Source: Nitrospira sp. (GTDB lineage Bacteria > Nitrospirota > Nitrospiria > SBBL01 > JAADHI01). Taken from it: a stretch of 37,697 nucleotides of DNA. Made by a program: the position numbers and the translations under genes. The notes under the pieces are model-generated. The model searched no databases. It had not been told where the DNA came from and was given only the letters and a program-made list of their open reading frames with translations. Of this stretch, positions 34,282 to 37,697 are shown piece after piece (the stretch's first letter is position 1; every line of letters starts with the position of its first letter). Location of the stretch: NCBI GenBank assembly GCA_027020665.1, contig JALUVJ010000115.1, forward strand, positions 1-37,697. Direction: 5' to 3'.

Positions 34282-35383
34282 TGGCTTCCCATGAATACAG
34301 TTGACCCGTACGCGGATCGGAAAAATCGTCATAATCAAACATCAAAAAATTGTAGCCCATCTTAAAATAAGGCCGCTCAAACCATCCCCATTTTTTTTCA
34401 CGCGACTCAAACTTAAACGAAAGGCCTACGCCGTGACTCGAAAATGTGGAGAGTTCTTTATCCCGCGCCTTAAATAATTGTGAAGCCGGGAGCACATCTC
34501 CGTAAAAACTGGCGGCGGTTTGTTGATAATAACGGTAAAAAATCCCAAAGGAACGGTTTGGCGAAAGGCGGTGCTGATAGAATAATTTTCCCGTGTGCGA
34601 CTGAACATCAAAAGTATCCCGATAATAGCGATAACTCAGCTGCACGCTCCCTCTTAAACCGCCACCCGCCTGTAAATCCCGCAAAAAACCGTGCGTGCTG
34701 CGAAGCACCCAGGCCTGTCCGGTTCGGGCATTGGGATAAACTTCGGGGACCCAGGCCGTGCTCTCAAGCAAGGCGTTGCGATAGGGACTGTTGATATAAC
34801 CGTCATCGGCCGTAACTTCGTAGTTCAATTGCGCCAACCAACGCGGGCTGAGCGATTGTGTCAACCCGAGGCTGTAGGCCGTGCGCTTCAAACCGGCTTC
34901 TCCAAAAGCAGGATCGGCATTGCTGCTCACATCATCGGTGGAACGGGCGACGCGTAAGTTCACCGAAACATTCCGCTCGAAAAAGTCATGTGTGAGGGCC
35001 AGCATGAGGGTATTTGAGGTATAGTCGGACTCGTCGCTGACCGTGTAGTTTGCCGAAAAAAGCGTATCGCCCCAAATACGGCTTCCGCCCAGATAAACCT
35101 CCGTGCGCTCGTCCGTAAATGCCTCACCTTTGCTGGCCTGCGTCAACACATCAATTGAAGCCGAACTCACGATGTCCATGCGCCCACCCGCTTCAATCGA
35201 CATGCGTCCTTTCATGGCCTTTTTCAAAATGACGGCCGGGCCGTGCACGCTAATGCCTCCGCCATCAAAATAGTTGTAACTTAAGAAGGCCTCGTCTTCA
35301 GGCGGATCAATAGCCATGATCGGCCTCACCGCATAAAAGAACAGGAACAGGATTCCCATTGTGATCAAAAGAAGGCACTTCAC
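34247..35383 (-). CDS. DUF3570 outer-membrane protein
   Basis: A 378-aa protein with a signal peptide (about 1-24) and a DUF3570-like pattern: EDEAFLSYNYFDGGGISVHGPAVILKKAMKGRMSIEAGGRMDIVSSASIDV, then alternating strands typical of an outer-membrane beta-barrel and a terminal aromatic residue (Tyr). It starts with GTG, overlapping the DUF4266 stop (GTGA). DUF3570 genes are often found next to DUF4266 and apbE, which points to a shared, unknown function in the outer membrane. The family assignment is from pattern memory. Confidence 0.82.
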   Translation of the reverse strand: MKCLLLITMGILFLFFYAVRPIMAIDPPEDEAFLSYNYFDGGGISVHGPAVILKKAMKGRMSIEAGGRMDIVSSASIDVLTQASKGEAFTDERTEVYLGGSRIWGDTLFSANYTVSDESDYTSNTLMLALTHDFFERNVSVNLRVARSTDDVSSNADPAFGEAGLKRTAYSLGLTQSLSPRWLAQLNYEVTADDGYINSPYRNALLESTAWVPEVYPNARTGQAWVLRSTHGFLRDLQAGGGLRGSVQLSYRYYRDTFDVQSHTGKLFYQHRLSPNRSFGIFYRYYQQTAASFYGDVLPASQLFKARDKELSTFSSHGVGLSFKFESREKKWGWFERPYFKMGYNFLMFDYDDFSDPRTGQLYSWEANVFQISLGSRY

Positions 35384-35598
35384 TTACAGCCACAGCCTCC
35401 TCCCGAACCGCTAAACCCGCCTCGGCTGCCTTCCAGGACTTCTTCGACATGCAGATGCCACGCGGCTTCCTGCGGGTCCGCATCAAAATACATCATGTCA
35501 TCCGCCAAAAATTCGCGGTCTTTGGGTTGCACGGCGGCACATCCGTTCATGCTGCCCATCAAGGCAAGCACGATTAAGAATAAACCTTTATTTTTCAA
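35380..35598 (-). CDS. DUF4266 small lipoprotein
   Basis: A 72-aa lipoprotein with lipobox MNGC (Cys20), the motif DPQEAAWHLHVEEVLEGSRGG and a C-terminal GGGCGCK. This combination, with its Gly-rich Cys-Gly-Cys end, is characteristic of DUF4266. The CGC pair may bind metal or form a disulphide, and a thioredoxin-like gene lies directly upstream. The next gene (DUF3570) overlaps it by 4 bases. The function of the family is unknown. Confidence 0.88.
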   Translation of the reverse strand: MKNKGLFLIVLALMGSMNGCAAVQPKDREFLADDMMYFDADPQEAAWHLHVEEVLEGSRGGFSGSGGGCGCK

Positions 35599-35610
35599 TG
35601 CAATATTCCT

Positions 35611-36120
35611 CTACTGCTTCAGCAAGGCCCTGATTTCTTTTTCGTAACGCGCAGGTTCGTCGGGGCCAAAACCCCAATGCACATGATGCACCAGGCCGTC
35701 TTTACCGATTACATAGGTCGTGGGCATACTACGCACCAAATACAGATCGGAAATCTTACCCTTGGGGTCTAATAAAACGGGAAAGGCCAGGTTCAAATCA
35801 CGGCTCATGCGTACAACTTCAGACCGGCCTTTGTCGATATTCACACCAAGGATTTGCAAACCCACGCCTTTATATTTTTTGTACAAGCTATTGAAATAAG
35901 GCAGCTCTTTTTTGCAGGGGGTGCACCAGGTCGCCCAAAAATTCAGAATCACCACGCGACCGCGCTGCTCGCTTAGCTTGATATTTTTTCCGGATAGACT
36001 TTTCACAGTAAAATCCGGCGCTTTTTTTAAGTCGGTTTTTTTCGCAGCAAAAGCAAGATTCGCACACAAAATCAATGTCATCAGAAGAAGCGCTTTAACG
36101 ATTTTTTTATTCCGCCTCAT
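35611..36120 (-). CDS. TlpA-type periplasmic thioredoxin
   Basis: A 169-aa exported thioredoxin-fold protein: signal peptide to about residue 25, then APDFTVKSLSGKNIKL, FWATWCTPCKKELPYF with the active site Cys66-Thr-Pro-Cys69, the cis-Pro region MPTTYVIGKDG, and a length typical of the TlpA/ResA family. These proteins reduce disulphides or haem-binding cysteines outside the cytoplasm. Here it is encoded 12 bases before the DUF4266 gene, whose CGC tail is an obvious candidate substrate, though this is inference. Confidence 0.92.
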   Translation of the reverse strand: MRRNKKIVKALLLMTLILCANLAFAAKKTDLKKAPDFTVKSLSGKNIKLSEQRGRVVILNFWATWCTPCKKELPYFNSLYKKYKGVGLQILGVNIDKGRSEVVRMSRDLNLAFPVLLDPKGKISDLYLVRSMPTTYVIGKDGLVHHVHWGFGPDEPARYEKEIRALLKQ

Positions 36121-36149
36121 TTCACCTCACTTTCCCTTTGAAAACGCTA

Positions 36150-36797
36150 CTAGAAGAAAAAGGCGATGCTCACAATGCCTTCGAGATTGAACATCTTTTC
36201 TTTTTCCCCTGTCACATCGGATTCAAAGGAATGTACAGTCAGTCGAAAACCGGCATCCATCCAGTCGGTAAAGAAAATTTTATACCCTGTTCCAAAATTA
36301 AAAGTAAATTGGCTCTTGGCATCAAATTTTGTTAAACCCGCACCACCCACAACATAAGTAGAGGAATTCAAGGTCCGGCGGCGTGTCACAAATATCTGTC
36401 CGGGAAAAAGATTGTAGCCCAAGTTGACATTCCAATACGTTATATCGGTATCGGTAAAAATTGTCAGTCCGCCGCCGAAACGGTCATCATTGACCTTGGT
36501 CATGCCGTAGTTCCCTTCAAAAAAAATGTCCTCGGTCAAATGCAGCGCGAGGTTGAGCCCCATCACAGGGGATGTACTAAAACCGTCCAAGGCAAACAGG
36601 CCGTAGTAGGGCGAAATCTCAATAAATTCCTGATCGATTTTTTCCTCTTTCAACTCAAGCACTTCGGAAGGCGGCGCGATCAAAGGGTCTTCACTTTTTG
36701 GAAAATCCGTCGTCTGTGCAAAAACCATCACGGCCGGGTTTAAAAGACACAGCAACAAATACCTACAAGCAATACGGATCCATTTATTTCTCGTCAT
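36150..36797 (-). CDS. outer-membrane beta-barrel protein (OMP_myx type)
   Basis: A 215-aa protein with a signal peptide ending near FAQT, a short linker and a small beta-barrel of alternating strands (FIEISPYYGLFALDGFST, VMGLNLALHLTEDIFFEGNYGMTKVND, YWNVNLGYNLFPGQIFV) with terminal Phe residues. The layout fits the 'outer membrane beta-barrel domain' family common in Myxococcales, to which several gliding-machine (Glt) outer-membrane proteins belong. It is 21 bases after the SH3-barrel gene and 29 bases before the thioredoxin gene, on the same strand. Confidence 0.83.
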   Translation of the reverse strand: MTRNKWIRIACRYLLLCLLNPAVMVFAQTTDFPKSEDPLIAPPSEVLELKEEKIDQEFIEISPYYGLFALDGFSTSPVMGLNLALHLTEDIFFEGNYGMTKVNDDRFGGGLTIFTDTDITYWNVNLGYNLFPGQIFVTRRRTLNSSTYVVGGAGLTKFDAKSQFTFNFGTGYKIFFTDWMDAGFRLTVHSFESDVTGEKEKMFNLEGIVSIAFFF

Positions 36798-36818
36798 ACG
36801 ACACTCAACTCAAGAAGA

Positions 36819-37571
36819 TTAAAATCCGAAAATTACACCCAGACTGTATTCCCGGACTTCACGGTTTCGCTTCGGGCTGATAAAAAGCGTATAGTTTCTA
36901 AAATCGCCGCGCAGTGCGAGCCGACGCTTAAGCGGGGCCGAAAAGCCCACGCCGGCATAAGCCGCCTTAAAATTTTCGTTTTTCACATTAATGAGAATAT
37001 CGTCCGGACGGGTGTCAAGCAATCCCCCGCCGATCGTCCCGTTGATCGAAAACCATCGGCTCCGCCAAGGGGTAATGACCAGCCCCGCAAGGTATAAATT
37101 CGTATCTCGAAAATCACCGGAGGCAAAACCCAAACTCGTTTCCGCTGAAAGGCCCTCCGTAAAACGATAGGCCGCTCTCACATAAATGGCGCTGTCTTCA
37201 TCAAAAACACCCCAGGCCCATCCGGCCTGCAAACGGCCATCGATGTAGTTGTCGTAAAAACGCTCGGACCAGCTTTTTTGATAACCCGAAGCCTGGATCG
37301 TTTTATCAATTTCCTTGTAATGCACCCAGCCCTCCTGGCCGCTGAAAAGCCGAACCTTGAACCAATCCGTCCGTTTTTTCATGAGAAAAACTTCCTCGTT
37401 TTTCTCGGCAATGTAAAAAACAGGGTAATGGCGCCCGGGGCCCGTGTGAATCTCCAAAAAAGGCGCCGTCACCCTGGCTCGCGGATAGCGTTTTTCTTTT
37501 GCGGAAACAGGTTGGGCCATCAAAATCAATATCATTACACCCGTCAATATAATCAGGCGATTTTTTATCAT
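36819..37571 (-). CDS. SH3-domain outer-membrane beta-barrel protein
   Basis: A 250-aa protein with a signal peptide (cleavage near VSAKE), an SH3-like domain (about 30-85: APFLEIHTGPGRHYPVFYIAEKNEEVFLMKKRTDWFKVRLFSGQEGWVHY) and a C-terminal beta-barrel (about 105-250) ending in VIFGF, a typical outer-membrane terminal Phe. The SH3 part could bind peptidoglycan, anchoring the barrel to the wall. A GTG at 37586 that overlaps the previous stop is an alternative start; the ATG at 37571 gives a better signal peptide. Confidence 0.84.
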   Translation of the reverse strand: MIKNRLIILTGVMILILMAQPVSAKEKRYPRARVTAPFLEIHTGPGRHYPVFYIAEKNEEVFLMKKRTDWFKVRLFSGQEGWVHYKEIDKTIQASGYQKSWSERFYDNYIDGRLQAGWAWGVFDEDSAIYVRAAYRFTEGLSAETSLGFASGDFRDTNLYLAGLVITPWRSRWFSINGTIGGGLLDTRPDDILINVKNENFKAAYAGVGFSAPLKRRLALRGDFRNYTLFISPKRNREVREYSLGVIFGF

Positions 37572-37582
37572 GAAAACACCCG

Positions 37583-37697
37583 TCACAACGGACTCTGAAT
37601 CCAGGAAAGCAAGGTGAGGTAGTCCGGGTCGGCGGTACTGAGAAAAATGTTGTCCCCCAAGTGCTGCACACCGCTAATCGATTCGTCCAAAGGTTTT
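37583..37697 (-). CDS. C-terminal end of an upstream protein (partial)
   Basis: The last 38 codons of a gene that enters at the right edge. They end with HLGDNIFLSTADPDYLTLLSWIQSPL. The GG/GD...F...DPDY..LL.WI pattern resembles the end of cytochrome c-like domains found in myxobacterial and planctomycete exported proteins, but no haem motif is visible in this fragment. Its stop overlaps the GTG alternative start of the SH3-barrel gene, so it belongs to the same operon. Confidence 0.6.
   Translation of the reverse strand, partial: KPLDESISGVQHLGDNIFLSTADPDYLTLLSWIQSPL

Noticed and set aside
1-37697. CRISPR arrays, rRNA genes, riboswitches, complete IS elements
   Set aside because: No regularly spaced repeats, no rRNA-like conserved blocks, no known riboswitch core and no full-length transposase gene were seen on either strand.

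Overview
The window is from a Gram-negative bacterium with an outer membrane: there are lipoproteins with lipoboxes, outer-membrane beta-barrels, and TolQ/TolR and TonB-like proteins. The mix of OMP_myx-type barrels, an AgmX/PglI-type C-terminal domain, a TolQ-TolR-TolR motor and large TPR lipoproteins resembles the broad old 'Deltaproteobacteria' (Myxococcota, Bdellovibrionota and uncultured relatives). This placement is an inference; there is no rRNA or marker phylogeny here.

Region 1 (1-8311, all minus strand) is one end of an extracellular contractile injection system (eCIS) locus. In transcription order it carries a Pvc16/DUF4255 cap-type protein, an unrecognised 283-aa protein, the tail sheath, two tail-tube proteins of identical length (152 aa) and the first 15 codons of a DUF5908 protein that runs off the left edge. 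Upstream on the same strand lies a four-gene block: a two-TM membrane protein, a lipoprotein, a PGB_1/SLT lytic transglycosylase and an SH3/N-acetylmuramidase. Both murein hydrolases lack signal peptides, as endolysins do, so a lysis or particle-release role is plausible.

Region 2 (8312-11520) is accessory sequence: an IS110-type transposase remnant, a myo-inositol-1-phosphate synthase, a SAM methyltransferase, a 159-bp MITE-like element with 18-bp perfect inverted ends and a CTAA target duplication, a palindrome, and tRNA-Arg(CCT).

Region 3 (11525-23799) is mostly housekeeping: acs, an NTF2-like protein, a multi-pass membrane protein, a cupin, a solitary NuoF-like flavoprotein, a Nudix hydrolase, a Fis-type regulator, clpB, a lytic transglycosylase, and a lipoprotein-nadB pair. 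Several good sigma70-like promoters and two hairpins that bury ribosome binding sites are visible.

Region 4 (23948-37697, all minus strand) is a 16-gene, tightly packed operon open at its 5' end. It encodes a partial protein, two outer-membrane barrels, a TlpA-type thioredoxin, DUF4266, DUF3570, an ApbE flavin transferase, an exported coiled-coil protein, three TPR proteins, a small exported protein, TolQ, two TolR proteins and an AgmX/TonB-like protein. This looks like an envelope-spanning, PMF-driven machine of the Agl-Glt (gliding) type, joined to an extracytoplasmic redox/flavinylation module. It is the most interesting part of the window, together with the eCIS locus and its lytic genes.
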